Source: Clostridia bacterium (lineage in GTDB: Bacteria; Bacillota_A; Clostridia; Oscillospirales; Acutalibacteraceae). Taken from it: DNA of 45,299 nucleotides. A model generated the notes under the pieces. That model saw only the letters and a list, made by a program, of their open reading frames with translations, had not been told where the DNA came from and did no database searches. This document shows positions 45,283-45,299 of this stretch, piece by piece. Both the position numbers and the translations under genes were made by a program. Position 1 is the stretch's first letter. The number at the start of each line of letters is the position of its first letter. Where the stretch lies: assembly GCA_024699005.1 (NCBI GenBank), contig JAILQN010000275.1, positions 1-45,299 on the forward strand, read 5' to 3'.

Positions 45283-45299
45283 AGGCGACTCCCGCCTTA

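Overview
The window looks like chromosomal DNA of an anaerobic Gram-positive bacterium of the class Clostridia, probably an uncultured gut or rumen member of the Oscillospirales/Christensenellales type. The evidence is the gdpP-rplI-dnaB and tilS-hpt-ftsH gene orders, an RNase J, lipoproteins with Firmicutes-like signal peptides, a divergent second type II topoisomerase, acetate-forming enzymes (ackA, pta), a dockerin-like module, strong AGGAGG-type ribosome sites and many near-consensus sigma-A promoters with 17-base spacers. Assignment below class level is inference. I see no tRNA, rRNA, CRISPR array, intact transposase or prophage gene.

Layout. 1-7.9 kb is a carbohydrate region: a GPH-type sugar symporter, a clan GH-A glycosidase, a frameshifted membrane phosphodiesterase on the minus strand, a GH36 alpha-galactosidase and two glycosyltransferases packed end to end. 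7.9-9.7 kb holds acetate kinase and a convergent RNase HI sharing one terminator. 9.75-22.7 kb is a long plus-strand run of core genes: RNase J, the c-di-AMP phosphodiesterase GdpP, ribosomal protein L9, replicative helicase DnaB, TilS, hypoxanthine phosphoribosyltransferase, FtsH, a polyprenyl-phosphate sugar-1-phosphate transferase, two paralogous cyclophilin-like lipoproteins (one apparently catalytically dead) and a HAD phosphatase. 22.8-24.2 kb is an intact paralogue of the broken phosphodiesterase.

24.2-29.0 kb is a minus-strand set: phosphoglucose isomerase, a small P-loop ATPase, a secreted LCAT-like lipase/acyltransferase, and a secreted CAP-PASTA-PASTA-dockerin-like protein. 29.1-33.4 kb, divergent from it, encodes a ParE/ParC-like topoisomerase pair. 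33.4-36.3 kb (minus) carries pyrE-pyrB-pyrI followed by a lipoprotein and a small PQ-loop-like membrane protein. Upstream of pyrE lies an unannotated 40-residue ORF with a fully consensus promoter (TTGACA-17-TATAAT) and a hairpin with a T-run between it and pyrE. 36.7-40.1 kb (minus) is typA-GNAT-pta, divergent from a class I DAHP synthase at 40.2-41.3 kb.

The last 4 kb is accessory: a membrane-anchored transglutaminase-like protein and a large secreted SGNH hydrolase with serine-rich linkers and a C-terminal membrane anchor. Both minus-strand genes are followed by copies of the same roughly 60-base hairpin repeat. Between them lies a likely gene remnant; an orphan promoter with interleaved inverted repeats and a terminal 16-bp inverted repeat complete the region. 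The best candidates for new biology are the 40-residue ORF upstream of pyrE, the lipase/CAP-PASTA-dockerin secretion cluster, the A9-tract frameshift in one of two paralogous membrane phosphodiesterases, and the repeat-rich 41.3-45.3 kb stretch.
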